A DNA stretch of 64,000 nt from Labrenzia sp. THAF82 (GTDB lineage: Bacteria > Pseudomonadota > Alphaproteobacteria > Rhizobiales > Stappiaceae), in contig NZ_CP045354.1 of assembly GCF_009363435.1 (NCBI RefSeq), positions 5,236,501 to 5,300,500 on the forward strand, in the 5' to 3' direction. The notes under the pieces were generated by a model. The model had not been told where the DNA came from. It ran no database searches and saw nothing but the letters and a program-made list of their open reading frames with translations. Numbering within the stretch: position 1 is the first letter of the stretch; the number at the start of each line of letters is the position of its first letter. The position numbers and the translations under genes are program-made. Positions 47,859 to 58,989 of this stretch are shown here, one piece after another.

Positions 47859-49331
47859 GTGAACCCCATCGAGATTCAGCGTCCGGATTTTTTTACTTTT
47901 CGCCTAATACGATCACTCAAATCGCTGCTCTTGCCAGCAATGTTGCTCGGTACAGCTGCCGTTCTGCCGGCTCCCGGTGCGAACGCAAATCCCAGCACGG
48001 CTGAAAGCATGGTGATTGCGCCCAATCTGGAAAGCTTCACATTGGAGAATGGTCTCCAGGTTGTTGTCATACCGGACCGGCGTGCACCAGTCGTTACCCA
48101 CATGATCTGGTACAAGGTCGGATCGGCAGATGAACCGGAGGGACAATCCGGTGTTGCCCATTTTCTTGAACATCTCATGTTCAAAGGCACGAAAGACAAC
48201 CCTGACGGCGTTTTCTCAAAAATGATCGCGGAACGTGGCGGACAGGAAAACGCCTTCACCAGCGCGGACTACACCGCCTATTTTCAAAGGGTCGCCAAAG
48301 AGCACCTTCCACTGATGATGGCTCTTGAAGCAGACAGGATGGAAAATCTGGTGCTGTCGGATGAGGTGGTGACCCCTGAGCGCAAGGTGGTGCTGGAAGA
48401 AAGACGCCAGCGCGTCGACAGCGAACCCGGGTCACGCCTTCGCGAAGCGCTGAATGCAATAACCTTCGTCAACCACCCATATGGATCACCTGTCATCGGT
48501 TGGCAGAGCGAGATTGAAGCCCTGAACAAAGAGGCCGCGATCGCTTTCTACGATCGTTTCTACACACCCAACAACGCCGTTGTCGTGATCGCCGGTGATA
48601 TTACCGTTGAAGATGTCCGCAAGCTTGCCGACGAGACCTATGGCAAGATTGCGAGACGCGCGGAGCCTGGAGAACGCCTACGTCCCAAGGAACCACCGCT
48701 GTCCGGAGAACGCCGGATTGCCGTCTCAGATCCACGTGTGCGCCAGGAATCAATTTCCCAGACGTGGGTCGTGCCAAGCCAGTCCACGGGTGAAGGCCGC
48801 ATACCGGAAGCTTTGGACATTCTCGCATACGTTCTTGGCCAGGGCCCGTCCAGCCGATTGTACAAGTCACTGGTTCTGGACCAGGAAGTCGCCATCAGTG
48901 CAGGTGCGTATTATCAAAGCGGTGCGCTGGATGACGGTCGCTTCGGCTTTTACGCCTCCCCCCGCCCCGGTCACACGCTTGAGGAAATGGAAGAGCTGAT
49001 TGCACTGGAACTGCAAAAGCTGCTGTCTGGTGGTGTTACCGAAGAAGAAATTGATCGCGCTAAAAACAGTATGATTGCGAGTGCGATATATGCGCAGGAC
49101 AGTCAATCCGGGCTGGCTCGTCTCTTCGGCAGTGCGCTGACCACCGGACTGACCATTGAAGACGTCCAGACATGGCCATCGCAAGTCAGGGCCGTCACCA
49201 TTGACGATGTGCTTGACGTTGCACGCACGTATCTGAAAGGCATGCCGGTTGTTGGAGAACTGCGTATCGAAACTCCTACAGAGCCTGCAGCCGCCCTCAG
49301 CGATGACCAACAACTCAAGGACAAGTCCTGA
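47859..49331 (+). CDS. M16 family zinc peptidase (catalytic)
   Basis: A 490-residue periplasmic M16B (pitrilysin-type) peptidase. After a signal region (about residues 16-43) the inverted zinc motif HFLEH sits at His101-Glu104-His105, with the third ligand Glu near residue 180 (RKVVLEERR). The second M16 half follows. GTG 47859 with CGGAG before it is preferred to a TTG at 47823. It forms a pair with the next gene, three bases after its stop; together they should form a heterodimer as in other PqqF/YhjJ-like pairs. Confidence 0.93.
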   Translation: MNPIEIQRPDFFTFRLIRSLKSLLLPAMLLGTAAVLPAPGANANPSTAESMVIAPNLESFTLENGLQVVVIPDRRAPVVTHMIWYKVGSADEPEGQSGVAHFLEHLMFKGTKDNPDGVFSKMIAERGGQENAFTSADYTAYFQRVAKEHLPLMMALEADRMENLVLSDEVVTPERKVVLEERRQRVDSEPGSRLREALNAITFVNHPYGSPVIGWQSEIEALNKEAAIAFYDRFYTPNNAVVVIAGDITVEDVRKLADETYGKIARRAEPGERLRPKEPPLSGERRIAVSDPRVRQESISQTWVVPSQSTGEGRIPEALDILAYVLGQGPSSRLYKSLVLDQEVAISAGAYYQSGALDDGRFGFYASPRPGHTLEEMEELIALELQKLLSGGVTEEEIDRAKNSMIASAIYAQDSQSGLARLFGSALTTGLTIEDVQTWPSQVRAVTIDDVLDVARTYLKGMPVVGELRIETPTEPAAALSDDQQLKDKS

Positions 49332-49333
49332 CC

Positions 49334-50659
49334 ATGATGCAGAACACATTCTCAAAGGGCGTATTGCCCACCATCGCGTTTGCGTTCGCGACACTTTTTG
49401 CCTTGGTCCGGCTTGCAGAAGCCGTCGAGATTCAACGGGTGACCAGCCCTCAAGGCATCGAGGCCTGGCTGGTTGAAGATCACACAGTCCCGATCATTGC
49501 CGTAAACTTTTCCTTTGACGGCGGTTCGTCGCAAGACCCGGCTGGCAAGGAAGGTCTGACCCGGCTTCTGGCCGCAACCCTGGACGAAGGCGCTGGCGAC
49601 CTTTCTTCGGAAGAGTTTCAGGCGAAGCTTGAGGAACTTGCCATCAGCATCGGCTTCAGTACGGGCAAAGACCGGTTTTACGGGAGCCTCAGAACTCTGA
49701 CCTCAACACTTCCTGAAGCGGGCGATCTCCTTGCGCTGGCCGTCAACACGCCGCGTTTTGACGAAGCGCCAATCGAACGGATGAAGACCCGGCTGGAAAC
49801 ACGGGCGCGGCGAAGCGAAACCGATCCGAACGCAATTGCCGGCAGATCTCTCGCTGCAGCCATGTTTGGCGACCATACCTATGCCCGGCCAACGCTCGGC
49901 ACTGCGGTTACCATCGGTGCCCTGACCGCGGATGATCTGAATGCGCAACACGGGAGGCTTTTGGCAAAGCAGGGTCTGACAATCGGTGTCGTCGGTGCAA
50001 TTGATGCCAAAACGCTGGAGCCGTTGCTGGACAAGGTCTTTGCCGATCTGCCGGAGAGCGGCGACTTGAAGGCGGTTGCAGAACTGACACCGACAGCAGG
50101 CGATGAGATCGCTGAAGAACTGGCCGTCCCTCAAACGACCATTCTGGTCGCCCTGCCCGGCCTAAAACGGGACGATCCGGACTATCAGGCCGCCTATGTC
50201 ATGAACCACATTTTGGGCGGAGGCTCGTTCACCTCGTGGATGTATCAGGAAGTGCGCGAGAAGCGTGGCCTTTCCTATGGCGCCAACACGTCCCTGTCGC
50301 CCTATCGCCATACCGGCTTGCTGATCGGCTCAGCTGCTACCAAGGCAGAACGGGCCGGCGAGACAGTGAGCGTCATGCTTGATCAATTCCGCCGCATGGC
50401 GGACGATGGGCCGACAGACGACGAACTTCGCCGCGCGAAGCAGTTCATTACAGGTTCCTATGCCTTGCGTTTCGACAGTTCCGGGAAGATCGCACGGCAG
50501 TTGGTCGCTCTGCAGAACGCGGAACTGGGCATTGACTACTTCGATCGCCGAAACAGCGAAATTGATGCGGTCACTCTTGAAGATGTTCGCAGGGTGGCAA
50601 AACGGCTGCTTGCAGAACAAGCACCAACCGTTGTTACTGTTGGTCCGAAACAGGGCTGA
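49334..50659 (+). CDS. M16 family protein, non-catalytic partner
   Basis: A 441-residue exported M16 protein with a signal peptide (about residues 1-30). Where the catalytic partner has HxxEH this one has RLLAATLDEG, so it cannot bind zinc in that site. The substrate-holding RGLSYG motif in REKRGLSYGAN is kept, which fits the known split of M16B heterodimers into a catalytic and an Arg/Tyr-bearing subunit. It starts two bases after the upstream stop, so co-translation is near certain. Confidence 0.92.
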   Translation: MMQNTFSKGVLPTIAFAFATLFALVRLAEAVEIQRVTSPQGIEAWLVEDHTVPIIAVNFSFDGGSSQDPAGKEGLTRLLAATLDEGAGDLSSEEFQAKLEELAISIGFSTGKDRFYGSLRTLTSTLPEAGDLLALAVNTPRFDEAPIERMKTRLETRARRSETDPNAIAGRSLAAAMFGDHTYARPTLGTAVTIGALTADDLNAQHGRLLAKQGLTIGVVGAIDAKTLEPLLDKVFADLPESGDLKAVAELTPTAGDEIAEELAVPQTTILVALPGLKRDDPDYQAAYVMNHILGGGSFTSWMYQEVREKRGLSYGANTSLSPYRHTGLLIGSAATKAERAGETVSVMLDQFRRMADDGPTDDELRRAKQFITGSYALRFDSSGKIARQLVALQNAELGIDYFDRRNSEIDAVTLEDVRRVAKRLLAEQAPTVVTVGPKQG

Positions 50660-50673
50660 GAAAAATGACTATT

Positions 50674-50696
50674 GGCAGCGGGTTCAGCCCGCTGCC
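50674..50696 (-). terminator. hairpin terminator with the EAL gene stop codon in its loop
   Basis: GGCAGCGGG / CCCGCTGCC, a 9-bp perfect stem with a 5-base loop holding the TGA of the minus-strand gene. On the minus strand it continues AATAGTCATTTTTCT, giving a delayed U tract. It also lies just after the M16 stop on the other strand. Confidence 0.65.
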
Positions 50697-52246
50697 GATC
50701 TTCTCGGACCTGGCGCGGGCGCTCCTTGAAGAACCTCGGCACGTACGGGACGAGGTGGCGAGAACAGATTTCCCTGAGCCAGTTTGACGTCGAAATCGAG
50801 AAGCTCCAGAACCTGGTTCTCCGTTTCAACGTGGTCGGTAATCAACTGCATACCGTAGCGATGCAGCAAGTCTCCAAAATCGGATGGATGTATGTGACCG
50901 TGGATTGCTTCACGCCGCCCGATCAAATAATCCGCATTCAGCTTGCCATACTTGAACCCGCGCCCTGCCAGTGAATTGAAATCCATCTTCATATCGGAGA
51001 TCCGGTCGATGGAAAAACGGAAGCCGGTTTCAAAGAGTGCACTCAGGCTCTCCAGTTCACGCGGCCCCATGACAGCGACATCCGGCTGCGCGAATTCGAA
51101 CACCAAGACATCTGCAAGGTCCTGATTAGCTTTCACAAACTCGAGGAAGCCTGGAAAGAATGTTTCGTCGACAAGCGACAGCGACGAGATGTTGCAGAAG
51201 AGGATCGCGTTCCTGTTGCGTGAGATCAGGCGTCGAATGACCTGGACCGAGCGGAAGAGCAGCAGATTGTCGATACGCGCGATTTGACCGGACTGTACGG
51301 CCTCCGGCAGGAATACCGCTGCTTCTATTGTGTTGCCATCCACATCGCGAAGACGGGTGAAAGCCTCATAGAACTTTACCTGGCGCTGCGGCAGCGACAC
51401 GATTGGCTGCAAATGCAGTTCCACGCGGTTTGCGTTCAATGCGGAGGCGATTAACTCCCGCATCGCCATGTTCGGCTGATAGGCAGCTTGTTCCTGTGGC
51501 AATCCGCCTGCTTCACCTGGGAGATCGGCTTCGGATGCGTAACCGTCATCCGGTCGCGCTTGCGGGTGCCCAAGATGTGAGGGCACATCACCGGCATTCG
51601 GTGCCTGAACACCATAGTTCCGGTCAAGGTCCGCTGTTTCGCCGTGCATGGGCGCATAGGTATGCGCAGGCGCAGCTGGTCCCGTTTGCTCAAGTCCGGG
51701 TGCATGCGCACCAGGCTGCTGCACTGGAGGTTGACCCGGGGACATTTGATAAGGAGGCGGAACATCACCGCCAAAGCCGCGCGGCGCCGGCTGGGACTGA
51801 GGATAGCGCGGCAACTGCTGCATAGAGGGCGGCGGTGCCAAGGACTGTTGATCCTCTACCCTGGTCTCCAGATCGGCCATCGCTTCAGCCATCTGCTTCA
51901 CGAGGGTTCCAAGAACTTCAACCTCCGCGAACAGTGGATCGATCTCGGCGCGTGTGCGGCGCGGCACCGTCTGTTCCATTCCGGTCAGACGGCCCTCCAG
52001 ATTGCCCACATCCTCATCGATATCGGACATGCGTTCTTCCAGGCGATCAACGGCCTCGCTAACAGCACCGCGATCGCGGGCGCGCCCGATCAGAAGATGA
52101 ATCAGGATCATCGTGCACATCAGCGCAAGAGAAAGAGACACAGCCTCCCCGAACGGCCTGCCAAACTGGAAGATCAGCACGGTCGCCGAGGACAATGCGA
52201 TCACGGCCATGCATACTGCAACAAATATGGTCCCTGTCCGACCCAT
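50684..52246 (-). CDS. membrane protein with degenerate EAL domain
   Basis: A 520-residue protein. Two N-terminal transmembrane helices (about residues 7-27 and 36-53) lead to a coiled coil (60-135), a Pro/Gln-rich linker (135-255) and an EAL domain (265-495). The signature is YEAFTRL instead of EAL-x-R, and the catalytic DDFGTG is IDRISD, losing the second aspartate. Asn352, Glu384, Lys435 and Glu474 line up with metal or catalytic residues. It is probably a non-catalytic c-di-GMP receptor or scaffold rather than a phosphodiesterase. Confidence 0.85.
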   Translation of the reverse strand: MGRTGTIFVAVCMAVIALSSATVLIFQFGRPFGEAVSLSLALMCTMILIHLLIGRARDRGAVSEAVDRLEERMSDIDEDVGNLEGRLTGMEQTVPRRTRAEIDPLFAEVEVLGTLVKQMAEAMADLETRVEDQQSLAPPPSMQQLPRYPQSQPAPRGFGGDVPPPYQMSPGQPPVQQPGAHAPGLEQTGPAAPAHTYAPMHGETADLDRNYGVQAPNAGDVPSHLGHPQARPDDGYASEADLPGEAGGLPQEQAAYQPNMAMRELIASALNANRVELHLQPIVSLPQRQVKFYEAFTRLRDVDGNTIEAAVFLPEAVQSGQIARIDNLLLFRSVQVIRRLISRNRNAILFCNISSLSLVDETFFPGFLEFVKANQDLADVLVFEFAQPDVAVMGPRELESLSALFETGFRFSIDRISDMKMDFNSLAGRGFKYGKLNADYLIGRREAIHGHIHPSDFGDLLHRYGMQLITDHVETENQVLELLDFDVKLAQGNLFSPPRPVRAEVLQGAPAPGPRRSAAG

Positions 52247-52568
52247 GGCGTACGAATGTTCCGATCCGAATCAAGAGTTACTTGTTAATCATGCCTTAAG
52301 AAAGAGCCGACACCGAATCCGCAACCCGCTTTCTGACGTAGAATCCGTAACTTGTCCCCGACTATGCGCTGCGGGAATTCAAAATCGGCAGGCAATTTGA
52401 TGCCAGCCACCCTAAACCGGCGAAAACCACTTAACCGTGCAAAGAACTGCGACCCATCCCATAGAGTGCCTTTGGTCTTTCCATTTCTCCAGGCTTCCGT
52501 TAGAGTTAACTTGGGTAAACAATTGGTGTCGCGGCGTTTGATAGAGTGCATTTGAAGAGAGGGCTGGC
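52247..52568. other. divergent intergenic region
   Basis: About 320 bp between the EAL gene and the next gene on the other strand. It is slightly AT-rich near 52500-52530. I see no gene or RNA element. Confidence 0.45.
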
Positions 52569-53333
52569 ATGCGTGCTTCCGGGCAAACATCCAGGCGTCC
52601 TTTGCCGCATGCCGTTCGAGCTCCAGACAGAGGCCCCGGCGCTATTGCGGCCAAAGAAGCAGATCGCCCACCGCAGCGCAGCCAGCAATCGGCTTTGCGT
52701 AACGAAGCAAGCGGTCCGGGATGTCATTCTGACGATCAGATTGAAAAGGCACTCGTCAAAGCACTCAAGAGCCCTGAATTTCAATCCGCACCGCAGCTAA
52801 GATCCTTTCTTGGCTTTGTGGTCCGCGCCACGCTCAACGACCAGCGGGAAAAAATCAAAGGCTATACAATTGCGGTCGAAGCACTTGGTCGGCCCGAAGA
52901 CTTCAATCCGGTGACCGACCCGATTGTGCGCGTCGAAGCCGCCAGATTGCGACGCCGCCTCGAAAAATACTATGAAGGTTCCGGCTCAAACGACCCGGTG
53001 CGGATTGCTATCCCAAAGGGCAGCTACACACCGCATTTTTTTGAACCGGCTGACAAGAACACATCAGGACCGGAAAGAGTTCACACACTCACTATTCAGT
53101 TCGACAGTCTGGCCACTGATACGTCAAAGTCCCTTGAAACACTGACAAGACTTCAGGAACAGGGTGAACCTGTCTCCGGCGCAAAAGCGGATCCGTCTGA
53201 GGACCAGCCGGGAGTCTGGCGCGAGTTGGAAATCTCTTACCGACAGCTCCTTCGTAGTCAGGTTCCCTTCCACATGGTGATGGTGATCGGCATTGCCTGC
53301 TTTTTGGTCGGTGTTCTGGCTGCAACCCTCTGA
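52569..53333 (+). CDS. hypothetical protein with adenylate-cyclase-associated N-terminal domain and C-terminal membrane anchor
   Basis: A 254-residue protein. After a low-complexity head (1-55), residues ~57-150 match a domain often seen ahead of TPR or cyclase modules in Hyphomicrobiales: RSFLGFVVRATLNDQ, IAVEALGRPEDFNPVTDP, IVRVEAARLRRRLEKYY and IPKGSYTPHF. Here no such module follows. Instead a polar stretch leads to a C-terminal transmembrane helix (about 235-253). Start ATG 52569 has GAGAGGG before it. The function is unknown; it precedes a sigma-54 activator. Confidence 0.72.
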   Translation: MRASGQTSRRPLPHAVRAPDRGPGAIAAKEADRPPQRSQQSALRNEASGPGCHSDDQIEKALVKALKSPEFQSAPQLRSFLGFVVRATLNDQREKIKGYTIAVEALGRPEDFNPVTDPIVRVEAARLRRRLEKYYEGSGSNDPVRIAIPKGSYTPHFFEPADKNTSGPERVHTLTIQFDSLATDTSKSLETLTRLQEQGEPVSGAKADPSEDQPGVWRELEISYRQLLRSQVPFHMVMVIGIACFLVGVLAATL

Positions 53334-53464
53334 CGTCGCGTTTTCCTGCGCATTCGCTGCCGTTCAATCCGTCTGTTTGCTCCTGAAATGACCCATTTCG
53401 CCGTGAAACTGCAAAATGCGTCATCTGACAACGCTTTGTTTACCCTGTTCGGAGAATTATCAGG

Positions 53465-55009
53465 TTGACGAATCTTTCGATATTCGAAAGTGCCGGATCG
53501 AGCGATGGGAGTTGCCCAGCAATGGGGAGTAACGAGGGCACTGAGTTGCCTGTAATTGTACGTGTCCTGGACGCATCAGCTTCGGAAGCTGCCCGCACGG
53601 CAGCGGTCTGTGCCAAACTGGCTCATGCCTGCTCCGATCCTATCCTTTATACGGATTCTGCCTCCTGCCTTCAGGATCTCGCAGACAAATCAACTGACAT
53701 CCTGATTATTGACCTTGAGACAATTGGCGGTGACGAAGCTCTTGAGGCTTATGCCGTTCGCTGCCCAAAATCGGTGATAATGGCTGTCTCGGCAAAAGGG
53801 TCTGTGTCGCGCGCTGTCAGCGCTATGCGCGCGGGCGCTCATGACTTTCTGACAAAGCCCTTCTCGCTTGACGCACTGGCGTCGAAGGTCTCCTTCCAAC
53901 TGGAACAACGCCGTCCGGCCATCAAGAGCGCACCGGCTCCGATCGAGCCGATGCCGGCTCCCGCCGTTGTTGAAAGACCTGTCCCAGTTGAACGGGTTAA
54001 CATACAAGACATTGAAGTTACCGGCCATTCGCGGCTGATCGGTGCTTCTGCTAAAATGCGGGATGTACACGAACAAATCAGCCGAATGGCCCCTTCTCAA
54101 GCGCCAGTGTTCATCACCGGTGAGTCCGGTACCGGCAAAGAACTTTGCGCCAACGCTGTCCACGATCTTTCCGAGCGCCAGTCAAACCGGTTCGTGACCC
54201 TCAATTGCGCAGCGATCCCACGTGATCTCATCGAGAGCGAAATCTTCGGCTATATGCGTGGGGCGTTCACCGGCGCCACCGACAATCGGGCCGGCGCGGC
54301 GGAACAGGCAGACGGCGGAACCCTGTTTCTCGATGAAATCGGCGAGATGGATCTGCTCTTGCAAAGCAAATTGCTCCGGTTCCTGCAAACGGGCACATTC
54401 CAGAGACTGGGCGACACCCAGACGCGAAAGGTCGATGCGCGGATCATCTGCGCCACCAATCGCGATCCCGTTGCCGAAATTTCAGCTGGCCGGTTCCGCG
54501 AAGACCTCTACTACAGACTTCACGTGCTGCCGATCCATTTGCCCCCTTTGCGCGAGAGACGAGACGACATCCTGCCATTGGCTGCTGCCTTTCTTGACCG
54601 GTATTCGGGTGAAGAGCGGCGATCCTTCAAAGGGTTCGACGCAGATGCGGAAGCACGCATCATCGCCTATGCCTGGCCGGGCAATGTTCGTCAGCTGGAA
54701 AACACCATTCGGCAGATTGTCGTGATGAACGACGGAGTAGCGGTCACGTTCGATATGCTTCCGATAGTGATCCGCGACCAAAGCAGCCGCCCGAACGCCA
54801 TTATTGATCTGTCCAGGGAAAGAGCTCGCGTGCCGGTTCCGAGCCGGCCTTTCGGCGCAATCGAGCCGCTTTGGGCTCAGGAGCGGCGGATCATCGAAGA
54901 TGCTCTGGACGCCTTTGACGGCAACATCGCAATGGCCGCAGCCGCCCTCGAGATCAGCCCTTCAACTATCTACCGCAAACGCCAGTCCTGGACGGCGCGC
55001 AGTCTTTAA
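53465..55009 (+). CDS. sigma-54-dependent response regulator (NtrC family)
   Basis: A 514-residue enhancer-binding protein. Receiver domain (about 30-150) with phosphoacceptor Asp83 and Lys131, but only one of the usual two N-terminal acidic residues (VLDAS). AAA+ domain (190-420) with Walker A GESGTGKE, the sigma-54-contacting GAFTGA and Walker B GTLFLDE. A Fis-type HTH ends the protein ([18 protein letters not shown]). It should activate sigma-54 promoters; targets are unknown. No histidine kinase gene is next to it. TTG 53465 is the probable start; ATG 53522 is an alternative. Confidence 0.92.
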   Translation: MTNLSIFESAGSSDGSCPAMGSNEGTELPVIVRVLDASASEAARTAAVCAKLAHACSDPILYTDSASCLQDLADKSTDILIIDLETIGGDEALEAYAVRCPKSVIMAVSAKGSVSRAVSAMRAGAHDFLTKPFSLDALASKVSFQLEQRRPAIKSAPAPIEPMPAPAVVERPVPVERVNIQDIEVTGHSRLIGASAKMRDVHEQISRMAPSQAPVFITGESGTGKELCANAVHDLSERQSNRFVTLNCAAIPRDLIESEIFGYMRGAFTGATDNRAGAAEQADGGTLFLDEIGEMDLLLQSKLLRFLQTGTFQRLGDTQTRKVDARIICATNRDPVAEISAGRFREDLYYRLHVLPIHLPPLRERRDDILPLAAAFLDRYSGEERRSFKGFDADAEARIIAYAWPGNVRQLENTIRQIVVMNDGVAVTFDMLPIVIRDQSSRPNAIIDLSRERARVPVPSRPFGAIEPLWAQERRIIEDALDAFDGNIAMAAAALEISPSTIYRKRQSWTARSL

Positions 55010-55117
55010 CCGTCTACATTTACCGCATTGCACACATTTTCTTGTCTATCAGGGAAAGTCGGTCTATATCGGCCACAACCCTGAGAACAGACAAGATTAA
55101 AGGGCGTGTGGGTACTT

Positions 55118-55693
55118 ATGAAAACACTGGCAGGTAGACGTGCAACCGGACGGCTTGCGGCTGCAATCCTGATTGCGACCGGAACACTGGCCGGCACATT
55201 GGCTGCGCAGGCTCAATCAGAGCAAGTGGCCAAACCTTCGCAGTCTTTTCTCCAGGCTCTAACCGCTTTTGATACAGCCTGGGACAGTTCGGAACTTGCC
55301 TTCACCATCGTGAGCTTTTCCCAGGATGCAAGCACAGGCTATGGCAAATATACGCCGCTTAGCGAAGCGAAATTTGCCGATGGGGATACCATCAATGTTT
55401 ATGCGGAACCTGTCGGATATGGCTTTCAGGAAACTGCGGATGGGTACACCTATGAACTCACTGCCAGCTACCGTCTTTTGAACCTGTCCGGACAGGTGCT
55501 TGCCGAACAAAGCAATTTCGCCTCATTTACCGGGACCAGCAGATCCAAGAAACGGGAGCTCTCTGCCGGGTTGAGTTTCCAGTTCAGTGGATTGCCGGCA
55601 GGCGATTATCAGCTCGAAACGAGCTTCAGCGACACATTCGGTGGAAAGAAGGCTGCCTTTAACCTGCCTTTCACGGTTGTCGAGGCCAATTGA
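55118..55693 (+). CDS. secreted hypothetical protein
   Basis: A 191-residue exported protein. A signal peptide ends near AAQA/Q (residue ~33). The mature part contains no cysteine and has alternating hydrophobic strands (ADGDTINVYAEPVGYGF, YRLLNLSGQVLAEQ, LSFQFSGLPAGDYQLE), so a beta-rich fold is likely. I recognise no family. It is 108 bp after the sigma-54 activator and could be its target or partner, though I see no sigma-54 promoter in the gap. Confidence 0.68.
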   Translation: MKTLAGRRATGRLAAAILIATGTLAGTLAAQAQSEQVAKPSQSFLQALTAFDTAWDSSELAFTIVSFSQDASTGYGKYTPLSEAKFADGDTINVYAEPVGYGFQETADGYTYELTASYRLLNLSGQVLAEQSNFASFTGTSRSKKRELSAGLSFQFSGLPAGDYQLETSFSDTFGGKKAAFNLPFTVVEAN

Positions 55694-55825
55694 CCACTGA
55701 AACCTGCGGGCCAAAGAACAACGTTCGGCTAGCTTTTTGAGGCGCTAAAGGCCTTCGCCCTGACGAACCCTTGTCCGCAAGGGTGGCCTGGCACCCAAAA
55801 GCGTACAATTTATCATCACAAAGCA

Positions 55826-55854
55826 TTGACAAGACGGCCTTCGGTACATAAATC
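55826..55854 (+). promoter_or_regulatory. probable vegetative promoter of groESL
   Basis: TTGACA (55826-55831), 17 bases, then TAAATC (55849-55854). It lies just ahead of the CIRCE element, the usual arrangement for a HrcA-repressed promoter. Confidence 0.75.
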
Positions 55855-55863
55855 GTGGGCGCG

Positions 55864-55890
55864 TTAGCACTCGCCTTTGAGGAGTGCTAG
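55864..55890 (+). promoter_or_regulatory. CIRCE operator (HrcA-binding site) of groESL
   Basis: TTAGCACTC, nine spacer bases, GAGTGCTAG. This matches the CIRCE consensus TTAGCACTC-N9-GAGTGCTAA with one mismatch in the last base. HrcA is expected to repress groESL here until heat or misfolded protein titrates GroEL. Confidence 0.95.
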
Positions 55891-55992
55891 TAGCCTCATG
55901 AAGGGAAGGCCCTTCATGCGAAATCAACCTAGAAATCATGTCTCGCGCGCTGCCAATTGCGTGGGGCGCGCTCATGAGAGGAAACTAGTCTT

Positions 55993-56280
55993 ATGGCATT
56001 TCGTCCACTGCACGACCGTGTCGTTGTTCGCCGCGTAGACTCTGAAGAGAAAACCGCTGGCGGCATTATCATTCCGGACACCGCAAAAGAGAAACCGCAG
56101 GAAGGCGAGATCATCGCCGTCGGTAATGGTGCTCGCAAAGACAATGGCGAGATCGTAGCTCTCGACGTCAAGGCAGGCGACCGCGTCCTGTTCGGCAAGT
56201 GGTCCGGCACCGAAGTTAAAATCGACGGTGAAGACCTCCTGATCATGAAGGAATCCGACATCATGGGCGTGATCGCTTAA
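55993..56280 (+). CDS. groES: co-chaperonin GroES
   Basis: A 95-residue Hsp10 that caps Gro[16 protein letters not shown], the [13 protein letters not shown] mobile loop region and [19 protein letters not shown] are all standard. The ATG is preceded by GAGGAAA. Its gene follows promoter and CIRCE and precedes groEL by 55 bp. Confidence 0.98.
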   Translation: MAFRPLHDRVVVRRVDSEEKTAGGIIIPDTAKEKPQEGEIIAVGNGARKDNGEIVALDVKAGDRVLFGKWSGTEVKIDGEDLLIMKESDIMGVIA

Positions 56281-56326
56281 GTCAGCGAACCGCTTTTTGA
56301 TCTCTTCATCATTCCAATTTAAGTGA

Positions 56327-57979
<1,653 letters not shown>

Positions 57980-58007
57980 GCCAGTCGACCCTGACGATCC
58001 AAGACTT

Positions 58008-58034
58008 AAGGGCGAGCCATTGGCTCGCCCTTTT
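58008..58034 (+). terminator. intrinsic terminator of groESL
   Basis: AAGGGCGAGCC / GGCTCGCCCTT with a three-base loop, followed by T4. Confidence 0.92.
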
Positions 58035-58083
58035 GCTTTGGCGATTGCGATCTTCTATTCTCGGCGACTGATGTGATTGATCA

Positions 58084-58989
58084 GTGGAGAGCTTGTTGAA
58101 ACCCCAGCATGTGGAGTTGATCGTCACGATCGCCGAGCTTGGCAGCCTGGGAGCAGCTGCTGCCCGCATGAACAAGACCCAGCCGGCAATTACCAAGGCA
58201 TTGAAAGCTGCCGAGACGGAGCTTGGAACGCCCATCTTCTTTCGGGCCTCCTATGGCGTCGTGCCCACGCGTGAGGGGCAACTTATTGTCGATCGTTGCC
58301 GGAAGATCTTCGGCGATATCAAGAAACTTCGCGAAGAGGTCGCCCAGATCCAGGGGGACTATGTCGGAACGATCGATATCATCGTATCGCCGCTTGTTGC
58401 GCTGAAGGTTGTTCCAGCCGTCCTGCGTCGCTTTCAACACCGGTTTCCAAATGTAAAAATAGGTATCACCGGCGGTCACGCCCCCGCAGCCTTTTCTCCC
58501 CTGCGGCGCGGGGAAGCCGATTTTGTTTTGGGACCTTCACCATCTCCCAGCGACCTTCCAGGGCTTCAGGCAACGCAATTGTTCTCAACACCGGTTTCAA
58601 TCCTTACCGGCAGTCAATCACGGTACTTAAGCGTAACAGATCCACTGGATCTCAGAGACGGTCGCTGGATCATGATCGGACCAAAGGAGCGTCGCCCGGT
58701 CTATTACGAGATTTTTGAAAGAAGGGGCGTTCGTCCGCCCGAACCTTTTGCCCGCTCGGATTCCGTTCTAAGCATCCTTTCCATGCTTGAGGGAACCGAT
58801 CTCTTGTGCTCGTTTCCAAGTCTGCCAATTCCCGAACTTCGGGCAAAGTGGGACATCGGCCTTGTGCCGATTGAGGAGACATTGCCGACAGTCTCCATTG
58901 CCATTACCAGCGCAAAAGACAGAATTCTTACACCGGCTGCCTTTGCCTTTTCAGACCTCGTTCTTGAGCATTGCAGGGAGTGGAACTGA
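58084..58989 (+). CDS. LysR family transcriptional regulator
   Basis: A 301-residue LysR regulator. The winged HTH is clear (ELGSLGAAAARMNKTQPAITK, then LGTPIFFRASYGVVPTREG) and an effector domain follows from about residue 90. It precedes, on the same strand, the ester hydrolase and TRAP genes and likely controls them, sensing a substrate-derived ligand. GTG 58084 is taken as the start, though TTG codons at 58093/58096 sit behind a GGAG and are possible. Confidence 0.9.
   Translation: MESLLKPQHVELIVTIAELGSLGAAAARMNKTQPAITKALKAAETELGTPIFFRASYGVVPTREGQLIVDRCRKIFGDIKKLREEVAQIQGDYVGTIDIIVSPLVALKVVPAVLRRFQHRFPNVKIGITGGHAPAAFSPLRRGEADFVLGPSPSPSDLPGLQATQLFSTPVSILTGSQSRYLSVTDPLDLRDGRWIMIGPKERRPVYYEIFERRGVRPPEPFARSDSVLSILSMLEGTDLLCSFPSLPIPELRAKWDIGLVPIEETLPTVSIAITSAKDRILTPAAFAFSDLVLEHCREWN

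Noticed and set aside
55787-55806. TGGCAC sequence considered as a sigma-54 -24 element upstream of groESL
   Set aside because: No TTGC at the required distance; the CIRCE element and a vegetative promoter explain the region.
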